Source of the DNA: Nemopilema nomurai
Taxonomy: Eukaryota > Cnidaria > Scyphozoa > Rhizostomeae > Rhizostomatidae
Reading direction: 5' to 3'
DNA length: 64,000 bases
Assembly: GCA_003864495.1 (NCBI GenBank)
Contig: ML133388.1
Span: 1,922,738-1,986,737 of the forward strand
Under the pieces are notes generated by a model. It made no database searches. It worked only from the letters and a program-made list of their open reading frames with translations, and was not told where the DNA came from. Every line of letters starts with the position of its first letter. Position 1 is the first letter of the stretch. A program made the translations under genes and the position numbers. This document shows, one piece after another, positions 49,480 through 63,006 of the stretch.

Positions 49480-52400
49480 AATTGTCATCATTGTTATGTG
49501 GTCATCTTTACGTCATCATTAAACCAAAGACAAGTCAACAGCTACGTCACCATTTCACCAGCTTCAACCTGCCATTATCATGAATCAACGGCTTAATTAG
49601 AGATTTAGAATCACTTCACAACATGTCCAAAAGCAACTTAATCACCGATTTTTCATAGCAATATTAGAATCATAACTTTTCGTTTGAAATTTGACCACTA
49701 ATGACGCAATCAGGTAAAACATTTATCGCCTGCATTAAGTTTTTTTTTTGTTACAAGGTTGACAATGAATTTTGAGGCGGTAGCTGTAATATCTATCTGT
49801 AAATTTTCCCTCGATAATTTCCTAATGTTTTGGTTTTCAAATTGAGCACGTTGTATTAGGCTATTTTCCAACATTTGCCAGCGAAGCCCCTAAACACAAT
49901 ATCTCTCGATACCCTTGAATATTTGATTGCATCCTTCACAACTAACCTTGCTTTGCCTTTTTTAGTTGTCCCTCGGGCGCTAAACCACTGGGACTACTTC
50001 TGGTGGTGGAAATTTCTTTGTATTCCTCCGTCTTCTCGGATGTTTTTGTCGTGACAATGTCTCTAGCGAGCTGGCCATTGGCTTCTAGATAAGCTGCCCC
50101 GCCCTTTAACCGTCATTTTTTAAGCTTCCATGCAACTTCGAGTATGACTAATCTCTCGATTGTGAAAACCAAGCTGCTTGCATACTTGGTGGTTGCTTGT
50201 GTTCCAACGTTTTGATTACCCAAGCTAATGATTCTTATGGAGTAATGTTAATAAGATGAATTGTTTTTTTCTACCCGGGTCGCACCCAGCTGGAAGGGTT
50301 GCAGTTATTTGAATACATCTCTGAAAGATTTCTAGCGCAAGACTCTCCCTTTTTGTCATTTACTCCCGTTTAAACCAAAGAATGAACCGAGTCTTTTATT
50401 TTTGTCAGATCTGATTTGACAAAGCAAATAAACCCGCTGCTAAACCTATTTTATCAACGAAGTATACCTGACAATGTTTTACGCATAGTAACGCGCGACT
50501 TTTCATGATAGGCCCATCCGATTTTTCATTTGTCGGTGATGTATTTGTTGGTTGATGGAATCACCGTTCACTGGGGATTCCCCATGACAGTTCATGTGGC
50601 CTTTGGCCCGTGTATTTTGGTCTTGGCTCTTAGCCATTGACATCGAGTTGAAACCACGTTGATTTGATTCTTGGGCAAGTTTCGTTATACCAACGATATT
50701 AAATAGCGTGTTCATATTTGTAGGTATGTGTAAATATTCGTAATCAATTTAGGGTTTTCTACCAGTTGTTGCCAGTCATAAATCAAATTTGATAATTTAA
50801 GGAACCCACTTCAAGATGTGGCATTTTTTTATTGTCTGTCGTTAATTGTTATGTTTTGTAGTTTATAATGAGTGATTTCATAATTTCCTTGTCACAGCAA
50901 CTTGTGTATTTGTTTGTATTCTTGTTCCTTGGCATCTTTAGCGAGAGTTTTACCAAATACGAAGGAAAGCGTTTTCAGGAGTATAAATTGATGCAAATGC
51001 TTTCAATTTTCATCAGGCTAGTTCCCTTAATCACAGGCCAAATTTTCCGTTTCTATGGTCTGAAGCTTGACGTCTTTGGCGATGACTCGTGATATTGGAT
51101 TTTGGAAAATGACTCACTGAAAAAATGTTCGTTGCCTGTATGACGTCTGAGCCATGACACCGAACTGTTTGATTGACATTTAGACTACACGTTTTGATTA
51201 AATAGAGGGGTGTGAGTGAGCATTAGACAGGGATGGGCCACGAATTTAGACAAGGTTATTAGCCTGTTCAGTAGATTTTCTGTGCTAGATTCACTAGATA
51301 ATGAGCAATATGACGTGCCGTCTTCTAATCGAAGAAGCCAATTGACAATCTAATTAGCCTCTTTATTGATTTGGAAAGTTTTAGGTTTGGGATGAATAAA
51401 TTACGATGGACGTTTGAACACGACCGGAAAACATAAATGCTTTGTATACCTTTTCATCCATATGATCTTCACCTTAAAGAATAGCCTCATCTGATGCAGT
51501 GTCCTATCCAAACATTTATAGGCCTTTGAGCCGAAGACAGGTTTTACATTATTTTTCCATTTCATCCTCGGTTTTTCTACGGTATAAAAGTCGTCATCAC
51601 CTTTTGCTTTACTCAAGAATCAAGGTTTGTAGGTGGGGGCCATCTAAAAGATCGGATCTACTTCCCCTTTCGCCAAGGGTGCTAACTTACCGCGCCTATA
51701 ATTTTTGCACCTTGAAGCGTCTTGAAGTGACACATTGCTCTCTGTCTCAAAACCAGAAACAAATAGCATTGAGTGCAATGCCATTGTTCAACAACAACAA
51801 CCTTTGAAAGCCTTATTTCATACAAACAGATTTGCAACTCCACGAGCCATTTTAAAGTCTGTAACTAGGTGGACAACAAGAAACTTCGCACAAATCAGTG
51901 ATGAAGTATGCCCCGGCTTAGCAAATTTCTTGTATATCTTTACAATTAGCTGCAAAATATTAAATCTCTACTCTGAAGATGCAAGGCCTAACAGTAACGG
52001 CTTTAGACTTGAAGCTTCGACGAAAACAGAAAACTGGTACTAGCCAAGAACGTGACCTGATTGGCAAGCCATGAATAGTCGATTCCCCTGTGACAGGCCT
52101 ATTTCAATAGAACTGCATAAATGCACTGTTTAATAAAAATTACACAAAGTTTTCTTGCTCAGCATTTCCCATAGGGGTGCTGGTAGTCCGTGCATCTTTC
52201 ATCAAGGGAATGCCGACGCTTGAAATACCCGCGTTTTCACTGTCTTGTATTAAAGTAGTTATGAAGATTTCGGCGGTCATGGAAAGTTGTGAAAGGGGAA
52301 ATTGTGGTCTTAACTTCCAGAATTTGATTCAAGATTGCGCAAAAATGTTGTAGAGGTGAGTCCAGGCCATAAACCATTCAGTTGGCAACCTTATTGTCTT

Positions 52401-54277
52401 CTCTTTCTGTTGTCAAGATATACAGTCACTTAACTGTATCGTTAACTTCGCTAAAACTTCTGCACAACTCGTTTCCAATGGCAAAGTGATACAGTTCCGA
52501 CTCTGACTTTAAAGCGTTTAGAATTCCTGAAAGACGTTCAGGCTTTGTTTATAACCAAACTGTTTACTAAAAGTAGGCATCCTAAAAACCAATGGTTGAC
52601 CCTCTGTAGCAGTCGCCACCTTGGTTCCCTGTGTTACACTGTCCAGGCCTAACATAAATAGAAGAGTTTTTAATTACGAGTACCCGATTATCGTGGCCAA
52701 AATGGGCAACCCTAATGCCTTCATTAACCGCTCTTACTCTCAGAATGCACGATTCGGGTACTTTGTACCATGTTGAATGTATTGAAAGCGCTATACTTTG
52801 CTAGTACTGTGGCTGTTCTTATTGTGTAACACAACTGACAAACGGTAACCGAAAAAATATTTGATTCTTTGAAATCTGTTTACTTTCATAATTCTTTCAA
52901 AACCTTGGTTTACCAAATCTTTTCAATTTCAACATTAATTTTAATTTCAGTTTCTTGAGAAATAATTGAGACAAGAAGGAAAGTGAACTTAGGTAAAGTG
53001 GTAAGATTCGCTAATGGGCACCGTTCACCTCTCACCCCAACCGTTTAAGCTATCTTTTTTTGAAGTTTGTCTTTATGTAAGAACTTCTACGGTTGCTATA
53101 TAATTTCATCTAATATATATATCTCCTGTTAAGCCTCCTGTTATTTCAGCTTTAAATCAATAACTCCTCCATAAGTTATTTTTTTGCACTTTTAATAGAA
53201 ATGAAATTTGGCTCAAAAGAGCATAAACTAATTCACAAAAGCATCTCGTGAAAACACAGCTCTAAGAAGTTTTCAACAAACAACGAACTAAAACAATTTT
53301 CAGCCAAAATAAAGCAAAATAACAGATTACCAAAATGAAATTGCATCTCTACAGTCTAATTGCATAAACAGCTTTGCCGATACTGGGGTCGCATAACCTT
53401 GCTAAAGAGTCTTTGACTTTGTTCTGGTTGCTTATTCAAAAGCCAACTCAAAGTTATGACAGACCCAACAATCTTAAACGTGAGGTGTACAAGTAAGCAG
53501 ATTATTAGGGGTCGCGTAGGATAGGATAAAATGTAAGCGCGATGGTAGATATACGAGAAAGGGGACTCAATAAACGCAAGACCCATTATGAGATGGGAAG
53601 AATAAGCAATGCAAGGATTATAATTTACCCCAAAATGGTCTTGATGAATTATGAAAAGTTATTATGAAGAAATACACGCATCTTTTTATAAGAAGCTCTC
53701 TAAATAATCAGGGCTGAGCTTTCTGGCCATTTTGCTAGCAAGATTTTTTACTTGTTTCTTCCATTAAATGTGTTGATTTGAAAAATGATAAAGAATGGTG
53801 TATCAAGTCCCCTAACAACCTTAATCAACCCAAATTGCAAACAATATTTTCAAGAAATGCATTAAACGGAAACTTTTTGACTGCGAATTTACCAACAATG
53901 AATGCAAAATTAAGTCTGAATGACTGAATAGTCGTAGCAAAGTGTAGTATTGCAATATAACGTTTAATTTTTTCAACCCCGAAAATTAATTCTACAAATT
54001 ATAAAGTGTTCTCAGCTTCTTCAATTTGGGTAGAGTTTTTCTTAACTTTGGAGAAAATTAAGTTTCTCATAACGTGTTTCTCTTAAAAAAGATGAATGTA
54101 GTAAATGTTTGTGCAGTTAATTCCTTAGATTTTTTGCATGGCCTCTATTACTGTAGCTTTATTTTAGAATCCAGAAAAAGTTATAATCTTCCACAGGCTA
54201 TGATTTTTACATTTCAAACCTTTCTCATTCCCAACAAAAACAATTTTTTCTAACAATCTCCCTCATTGTTTATGATA

Positions 54278-54329
54278 CAAATTACCATTCAACCCCCCTG
54301 AAACAAATTACCATTCAACCCCCCTGAAA
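54278..54329. repeat. 26-bp perfect tandem duplication
   Basis: CAAATTACCATTCAACCCCC plus CTGAAA occurs twice back to back (54278-54303 and 54304-54329). It looks like a recent local duplication in intergenic DNA. Confidence 0.9.
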
Positions 54330-56443
54330 CATGACATTAACAGGCAAAACCTTCCCCCAGCTCCCAGCTACGAAGCCGTCAATTTTTCTGGACTCTGCTT
54401 TTTTGGTGATTGGCACAAGGTGTATTCATTAGGGCAAATTTCTTGCCCTCTTTCAGCAAATATCTTTATTTGCCTTCGCGTGACACAAAGCCAAATTATG
54501 TAAAAGAATTAACTTATGCGGAAAAGGGATAAGAATTAATTGTCACTTTGTCAAATGACCAATGGGCTTAGGTTACAAGATGACACCTGAAACTTTTCTC
54601 CTGGAGAGGATGAAAGAAGTTATGTTTAATCGTCAAAAATCGGGCATCTAGATTCCTCAAGAATACAAATATTTAAAGTTACACTTTCCTTATTTTTACT
54701 TAAATTAAATGTTTTCTTCCTAAGGCTTTGCTCTCGGTTTCTAATCTGATAAATTCCTAGTATTTTGTTATAGTAATTAGAGCCTGATAAGCATGCACAC
54801 AATGTCGTTAATCAAAAGTTTAAGCAGAGCTCTCTCTGTGCCTTGTAATATTAAAATGTCAATTGCTTTTAACACATTTACCATCGCGGAAAATGCAATG
54901 TCAAAGCACACTATCTACGGAAGGAGAAACCAAATTTCTGATAAACCGACAAGTTACGCAGTGCCGTCCACCGTCCCAGAATGAAAAGGAAGTTGTAGCA
55001 GAGAAAAAGCATTAAATGCATAAGGGGACTGACATTCTTTTGAACATTTGCACAAGAGCAGAGAAAGATCAACTCGTCGTTCATACTCTTGTGGAGTTAA
55101 TATGACCTGCACTGTGTACCTGATGGTTCCTGATTCGACTAGAGGGTGGATGCCGAACTGTTAGCCTTAATTGAAATAAGAGAAGCAGGTCTAACGCCAA
55201 TCCTTCACAAGAAACATTTTCCCACGAAATTCCAATAGGTGCTAAAGTTTTTTATATTTGAACCAATACTATTCTTTTTAAAAGAATCTTTGTAAACTTC
55301 GTGATATTTTGATGTGTCTTGGAAATCACATAGTCGAGTAAATGAAACTGTAAACTAAGAATTAAGGCCATTTCAGTTTTATATATTTTGCTTTAGAAAC
55401 AAAGTTTAATCCTCTTCTGTTTCGGATTAAGGCTTTTGCAAAATATTTAGAGACAGGGGAAGTTTTATTTATGTAAATCTAGAAGAAAGGGGCGGTAGAT
55501 AGAAATAAATTCATGGAGTTAGCTCAATAAACATATAATTTCCTTAACGTCTCAGCCCCACAAACACCGCTTGAAAAACAGAACACGATTAAGTGTGAGA
55601 TTGAGGGAGTTTTCTTTAGGATCTCAAAGCCATATGCCCTCTCGGGTCTCGCTTGCTATTACTTCCTATTCATCACACGCAGTGGCGTTAATACTCACGA
55701 CTCATCGACTAAATTACTTTAGCTGGAACACGCAACCTGCCAAGCCCGGAAAGTTGTTCACATTCTCAAACAGCCAGAGACAATAGTTTGCTCTGGGAGG
55801 TAACGAAAGCTATGTATTGTTGCTGACGACAGAACTGCGGCAGGAAGTGGATCCGCTCTAAAAAAGATCGTTTTTGTTATCGTATGTGAATAATAAAAAC
55901 AGGAGCTCGGTTTTCGTTGATATTTTTGTTGCAATAGATAACTGAAATTGTCTGGGTGAATTGAGTTATCTTTGACACAAACCAAGGGCCGGAAAGTTTC
56001 CAGACCTGGACCAACTCAAGAGGCGGGATCGCTTCTCCACGACAACCTCTCGCTAATGAGAGAATTTTTGAGGGTTGTAACAGTTTGTATAGATTCTCGC
56101 CGCGCTGAGACGGTGGACACTCGCCGAACAATCTGCGTTTTGAGGTGAAAGCCCTGGAAGCAGAGACCAGAGTTACGAAAGAGTTGTCTGCAGTTATTCG
56201 TCAAGCAGTGTTTTTCTATGGAGCTGAGACCCCCTTGCCTTGTTATCGTTTAGCTCCTGAAAACAGACCGTTGAAAAATCTGGTGATATTTGTCTAATAG
56301 TCTGGTCGAGCAAGCAAGCCTTCACAACATTTATGCTTTTTGCGGTGAAACGTCAAGAGAATTTGTTTCAAGATTTGTTATGGTTCAAGTGTGACTTGAT
56401 TTGCCATAACATCTAATGAGAGACATTAGTGGCGTTCCTAGAC

Positions 56444-59400
56444 ATGACCACGCTGAAATATTGTCTCACATGGTCAACTGTTCTGATTTTCTGTTTAATC
56501 TTGCTCTCAGGAGCTCGAGGGAAAAGCCCATGCACTTTATCATATTTTGAATTGTGGGAGAAAGCGGACCAAATATTTTCGTGCCAAGTTGTGGATGTCG
56601 GTGTTCAGGATGACAATTTTCATGTGAAAATCCAATCGTTCGTGAAACCTCACCGGCGATTTAAGCTCAGAAATGAATCAGCCATCGGATTCACGCAAGA
56701 TCTGCATGGTTTGTACTGTGATCGAAAGTTTCAAGTGGGCCAAACTCGGATGATCTTTGCGAAGTATGACGCGGATTCCCACGCCGTTCATATTCTCAGA
56801 GCCCCTGAGTTGAGGTCTTGGCTTATAGCGTTACTTCAAAGCATTCATCATGCAGGTGAGGAACTGTTTCGGATTTCAAATACAATACATTTATTCATTC
56901 TGTAGGCTTAACGGACTTGAGTGAAAGAGTTCTGTTGACTTGGGGTGACCAGGGAAAATATGTGATTTAGCAGGGGGATTGTGAATTGAAGAAATGAGAA
57001 AAAACGGGTATCGAAAAAAACCCCTAATTGAAAAATAGCACTCGAATGTTAGGATGCATTGCAAATGTTTTTTCATAGCAAAATCAATGCAAGTCCTTTT
57101 CAACTACAAAACAGTAAGCAGTCTATTTCAAAAATAAGAGGCGATATTGAAGTTTCTATAAATTAATTTATCTTTGGAAAAATTTGAGGATGACGATTCT
57201 ATGGGGTTTCCCCTTGTAGAATTATTGTATAACACTCTTAGGAAAGCCCTGAGGATAGTCTAGTAGATGGCGTTGTGCTTGTTTTGGGCGCTGTAGTAAA
57301 TGCATGCTTCTCGCAATATCCCTTTGCCCCTTTCAATTCTACTGACAGGGGGAGTTTCCGACGGCATTTGTGGAATTGAGGGTGTATAAAGAGGCTTCCC
57401 TGACGTCATATGTTTTGTGGCAAGTAACCAGGGAAAGCGATTACGAGCCAGGACACTATCTGAGTCAATTAGACCCAAACTGCATTTTTTGCTATCACGA
57501 TTGAATTGATTACTTCAGCTCCTTTTTTCCTTTTTTCTTCTGTCAAAGGAAATCTCTACAAAAAGCAATTAATATATTGGGGCTACTAAGAATACCTGGG
57601 CAGGCGGGTGTCAAAAAACTCCGGTGGACTAAACCCAATCGATAATCTTTAGGGGTAAACCTTGTTTCACTTTCAATTAGATCAGGGGTAAGGGGGCTAT
57701 TGCCACAGCTATTGTCTAGCGCAAACCTTTACTTTTCGCTATTTTCCCAGCATCTGGATGACATAGCTCGTGTCATAAGCGTACGGCGGAATTTTTATAG
57801 GGGGGCGGTAGGATTTTTGCCCGAGTACAGAGGCATGCATATATTTATGAGCCTGTTGGTGGTAAGGAACATTTTAAAAAGAAATCACTATCTCGGACTA
57901 ATCTCCTCGGACAATGTTTAACCGAATTGCCTAAAGTAAGTCCCATCATTTTCCAGTGTCATTTCTGCCTGACTATTTGCGGATAATTTTTGAAAATTTG
58001 CCCGACTGACATGGTTTTCGAAAACTGCGAGGGGCTACGATGATGCAAAGTAGTTAAGACAGATCGAGAAGGTCATTGCAAACCGAGTATCCAATCGCCA
58101 CCCAATTTGAAATGGGTTCACTGAAAACCACATTACTATTTCAAAAGGTGACTAATTGAAGTTTATTCGACACAAGACAACATTAGGCCTAATTCCTCGA
58201 AGGGGGACTTTCGCAGCAAATAGAAGGAAGGGCACATCCAATAAAATGTCTTTGCATAGATAGGGGATGTCAATTGTCCTTCTTTCCCCTCTCCCTCTAC
58301 AACGCCGCCCAGTCAAGCAAGTAAAATTAAAATGAAATTTCTCCTGTACTAGTTGGGGAATGAAAGCATAGGCCGTTGGTCTAGGCTTTTATTTTCACTC
58401 CCACAATTATAGTAAGGGTGTTTTCATCTAATCCTGAAGTTAGTACCTTTTCTCCCCCACATCTAGCGCCATTTTCTCGAATCATTATTATAGTAACTGG
58501 ACTATGGAATGTTTCGCCAATCACATGCAATTGCATAGCATTCTTTTAGCCTATTGCAAAATCTTTGTAATAGATTTCGTTACAATGTTGAGTTTTCTAT
58601 CATCAACACTCTACCGAACTCGTGCTTTGAAAATGGTTCCAATTAGTTTACTTTGCGCAATGTAAGCTCATTTCCTTCCTTTTACTAATGCTGCTCACTT
58701 TGATTTCCATCAAGTCAATCCACTTTTTGTACCTTTTCTTTGATTGGGATTCCTATTTCAAGTTTGTCCATTCATACACATGGCCTAATGATTTGTTGGA
58801 CCCCATTAGTGTCCATCCGACTGGGTAAATTGTTATACCCTGCCGTTCGTTAAATACCTCATGTTAAGCGTACCTAGCATGGACCTTGGAAAGCAATCGT
58901 ATTAACCAGGTGCTGCATTTGATTAAACCCAGTTATCTCGCTAATTCTCCTCTTTTCTATTTACAGATGTTTCCGCTGCGAAATCTCGACGCAGAAGGGA
59001 TCTTTGTGGTTTCGTACGATGCACCCATGGCGGGTATTGTGACATTCGACCGATCTCAAAGCAGCCGTACTGTTCCTGTGAGAATATCTTTTGCACAAAG
59101 GAGTACGACCCGGTGTGCGGCACAGATGAGTTCACGTATCCCAATGAATGCACCATGTACCACAATTCTTGCATTAAGAGGAAGACCATAACCATCGCAT
59201 ACAAGGGTGTCTGTGGTAAGATCAACTCCTTTGAGCTTCACAGTGCTTGTTAAGAAAAAAACGGAAACCAGAAATAAACCAATATTTTTATTTGTCTGTT
59301 TAAAGATATCTGAGCATAAAGAAGCGTTTAGCACAATCGTTTCAAGCAAAAGATTTGCTGATGTATTTTTGGTAAAACCACAGTGCAAGGATCATATCAG

Positions 59401-62400
59401 AATCAAATGCAGTATACAACAGATTACCACCCTTAAAGGCGAGATCTGTGGTTTCAGCCTATATTTTCTGGAAACCACCAACTCTTGTTTGGCTTTGCGA
59501 ATTTAAGGCCAGTTTTCTAAAAGACTGATTTTAGCAAGATCAAAGTCGTCCAGTTTGCTCTTTGATAGATCTTATTTACCAATAATGATAACGCAACCAA
59601 CCTAGGCCCACCAATTGGTGTGTTTGCCAAGAACATAATGTTTCGGTTAGTTAATTTTTGTATTAGTAAACCAGGAGGCCAGAAAACATATGTTTTGGCC
59701 ACACAACATGAATTCATATTTTTAGGTGATGATTCCCAGTAACCTTTTCCACAGAGGCTACGTAGTCTAGATGCATTTTGATTTCTCGATTGAAAAATTC
59801 AGACAAAACTTTCAAAGCATTTGATAATGTCGAGATCAAGATGATATGAATCAGTCTTCAAGTCTTGATGAAATTCAAATAGTTTGAACTTTTTACATAG
59901 TAGCATAGTGAACAGATAATCGAATATGTAACGGTGGTTGCACACTGTTGATCAACCGAAATGTTTTCTGATGTAAATTTCAGACAACGATTCGGAACGA
60001 GGTTGGTTTTTGTCGAGGCTGGAAATAAATGGGTCTTGCGACATACTGCGATTTCGTAATAGCAGTGTGATGTCGCGCTAAGATTTAGAGAAAAGAGATT
60101 ATCTTGTAGGATTTTCAATAAACATTCCCAAAGATTCTCAGCTCCGATTTCATCTAGACATTACGAGCAACAATCATTTTTCTTTACCTATTTAGGCCGC
60201 CAAAAGGGCGCTTTGACATCTTTTTAAGCCTTGAAATGTAATATATTTCATGTATCTGAGTCTTCGAATTCCACTTTGCAACTAGTTCGCAGAAAAACAG
60301 CTCTTGCAGATCTGCAGGTATTCGTCAAGACTTTAAAGCCAAACAGGGAGTTCTAAGAATCGATATTTGTGACGTCATTGTCCGTGTACTCTGTTTTTCT
60401 CCTTAGATTAACTCTGCTTAGAGAGACTCTTGTTTGAGTTTGAGCTGTGAAAGATAGGCAAATCTTAGTGAAGAATAAACTCCGAGAGTGCCATGCACAT
60501 CTGGGCCTAAAAACCAATGTGTCTCTTGCCTTTGATGTAACTATTGATGTCTTTGACTTTTTAAGACCTCTTTATTTGGTTACTGGCTCGAATAATCACG
60601 ATTAAAACGGTCTTATGAAACCGATTATCCTTTTTCCAGGACTGCATACATGTGCCGATATTAAACGCACTGGCCATGGGAAATTTGATGGTGAATACCT
60701 GATTTACCCAAAGAAAGCATGCACGTCACCCGTCAAGATCTACTGCCATGGAATGGAGAACGAAACCCCACGTGACTACCTTACGCTGCCAGCCGGACCG
60801 ATTCGCAACTTTGCTACCGTCTATGATCGGCGGTTGCGCCCCGAAGACCGGTTCAAGTGCGCAGCTGAACCGGGCCCGTTTAGGTACAGCAGGGCCGGTG
60901 TGACACGCTTCAATAAGGTGTGCATAGTTATTCTTTTGGAATCCTTGAAGTTTAAAATGTCATCGTCTTTAAGTGCCTTGTCTAAATGCGTTGTTGCCCA
61001 CGATACTCCGTTTTTCTCAGCCGCTGATCATTGTGTTTGCCAGACCTCACATTACATAGGCAGTTTAGTCCTAAATGTGAACTGCTAAAGCAATTTATTG
61101 CAAATTGCACATTCTTAATCTATGACTATTGCCAACAACTTAAAGCCCCAAAGAAAAACGCTGCTGAAAAACGAATGATCGTAAAGTTACTGTTTATTGT
61201 GAGTTATTGACATCAAATTTTGCTTCGGTTCTAGCTGCGGGTGGACATGAAAACCCTGACAATTATTGATACCGATTTCACATACGCGGAAACAGATAAA
61301 GGTGGCAAACCGGTATCTTATGGCTCTGCCGGTGACTGCTTCTCTGCAAATACCGGCAACTGTCGGCGCGGGGAGTTTATGATTGATCTTTCTGGAACCG
61401 GACTGCGTGTAGCATCCGGGGTCTCCTGGAAAGTCGTTTCAACTAGTCCGGGCTTTAAGATGCAGAATTATGAGAATCATCAAGGCATCTTGATAAGATC
61501 CAAGTGCGGAGGATGGTGTGGACATTGTGCTCCTGCAACCGCCTTGAAACTGGATCTGGTCACATGCAAAGTCAGGCCAAGTATGACTTGAGTTTGTCCT
61601 ACTTTTTATGCACCTAATCAACTAATGATGCATTTTTGACGATGCCTCGACTTGTAGAAGACTGTTTAATAATCTTTCGTTGGCACTAGAAGTAGTTTTC
61701 CAGTGGGCTAGTATTGAGCATTAAAGAAAGCGTTTGTCTAGCTCCATTGGGAAGAGCCAAACTCGACGGTCACGAAAGGTCGAATTACTGGGGTCATAGG
61801 CCAAAGTAACACATTTAGGAAGTTTTTTCCAGAATCAATTTCAAATAGTGTTGTATAGTATTTCATGGCAGGTTTTCATTACGAGACTACATGTATTATG
61901 GTGAGGCACGAGGTTGCTTCGCGTAATTCAACCTTCGAAAGTAGGCCTCTTTTATAACGGCAAAACTCAGTGTGAAACATCATTACGACACATAACTACT
62001 TGCTGTTTCACTGAGTGCATGATTGAAATTAGCCCTCATTGAAACATTACTGGCAAGAATGAAAACGCTTAATATTTGTAATAGTTTGATATATATTCAT
62101 TCTAATATCTTGTTGAATGTGATGACGTCCCATTTGCAGCATTGTGCTCAGCGGTCAAATGTCCCTACTACGCAAATTGCAAAAACCTTGAAGAGGGCTT
62201 CCAATGCGAATGTCCTACTGAATGCCCGAAGACCCGATTGACAGTGTGCGGAACAGATGGGCGGACTTATGTTAACGAGTGTGAGCTGCAGAGAGAGTCG
62301 TGTATTTTGAAGCGGTGGATATATGTGAAGACACTTGGAGCATGCGGTAAGTGTCCTCTAAGGCGTTAAGCGAGGTTAACCGCAGTAGCTCGCAGCTGCC

Positions 62401-63006
62401 CGCAGGAGCCCGCAGGAGCCCGCAAAAGTCCTCAATAGTCTTCAGTACTGTGCAGCTTTGCTTGATTTCATTGCGCTACAAGGTGGACTGCATCTCAAGG
62501 ATATGCCTCTAGTTCTTGCTTGAATACAGTTTGATCTCTCGTTTACTAAAGACGCGAGTGTAGCTTTTGGCAGGGCTCATACAATGTTGTCCCCCTATCT
62601 GTACTATTGCACAACACCTTATCGATTGATAGAAACGGAGGAAATATAACTCTTGGATACATAAGCAACTCTTCGTCCGAAATCTTTCATAGTGTACAAC
62701 AGTCGGATTAAGAATATCTTATCATTTGTAATGACAAGTGTCATTTGTTGTGCTATCTAGAGTCTCATTTTGTACATTTTCCCGCTATAGATACCAGTAT
62801 GTGTTCCACGAAGGAATGCAAGTTCTACGGAAACTGTGTCGAAGAACGCCCAGGCCAGGCGAAATGCGTTTGCAACCATCAATGTGAAAAGACTTTTGTG
62901 CCAGTTTGTGGCTCTGACCTGGTCACATATCCCAATGAATGCACAATGAAGGAGATATCATGCAAACAAAAGCAGCTCATTTCTGTGAGAAGCAAAGGAT
63001 TCTGTG
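56444..63006 (+). CDS. Agrin-like secreted protein: NtA, follistatin/Kazal, GON, Kazal, Kazal (partial, 3' end off the window)
   Basis: Exons: 56444-56855, 58967-59215, 60640-60917, 61235-61580, 62140-62346 and 62791-63006, in frame for 569 residues and ending at a phase-1 donor. The ATG follows an in-frame TGA (56417-56419). Residues 1-26 are a signal peptide (FCLILLSGARG). Residues 27-137 resemble agrin NtA, the laminin-binding domain: KSPC, IFSCQV, then GLYCDRKFQVGQTRMIF, where agrin has LICDNQVSTGDTRIFF. The fourth NtA cysteine is not seen. Next come a basic SRRRRD site and a follistatin/Kazal module (YDPVCGTDEFTYPNEC). Residues about 222-428 are a GON domain with ten cysteines (YCHGM, YLTLPAGPIRNFATVYDRRL, SKCGGWCGHCAP), as in ADAMTS9/20 and GON-1. 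Two further follistatin/Kazal modules follow (LTVCGTDGRTYVNEC; FVPVCGSDLVTYPNEC). It probably acts in extracellular matrix. Whether it is an agrin orthologue depends on the unseen C-terminus (LamG domains). Confidence 0.88.
56856..58966 (+). other. Intron 1 of the agrin-like gene
   Basis: A 2.1-kb intron between the NtA exon and the first Kazal exon. No further cysteine-rich exon was found on either strand. Short frames such as the minus-strand one at 57260-57478 have no recognised similarity. Confidence 0.6.
59216..60639 (+). other. Intron 2 of the agrin-like gene
   Basis: A 1.4-kb intron separating the first Kazal module from the GON domain. It was searched for a further Kazal-type exon (VCGTDxxTYxNEC pattern) and none was seen. 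Confidence 0.6.
62390..62440. repeat. Short degenerate tandem repeat (GCCCGCAGGA-type units)
   Basis: About five imperfect 9-10 bp units (GCAGCTGCCCGCAGGAGCCC and following) just after the donor of the 62140-62346 exon. No function is apparent. Confidence 0.6.

Larger units (their letters stand above)
49417..56443. other. PLEKHG5 3' UTR and intergenic region
   Basis: After the PLEKHG5 stop codons a possible poly(A) hexamer (AAATAAACC) lies near 50425-50432. The next 6 kb to the agrin-like start has no supported gene. It holds a 26-bp tandem duplication at 54278-54329 and scattered short frames on both strands, for example a 70-codon minus-strand frame at 50503-50715 with no recognised family. 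The last few hundred bases should contain the promoter and 5' UTR of the agrin-like gene, but no core element was identified. Confidence 0.45.

Noticed and set aside
50503..50715. 70-codon minus-strand frame
   Set aside because: No recognised family, no splice or promoter context, and it lies in the likely PLEKHG5 3' UTR/intergenic region.
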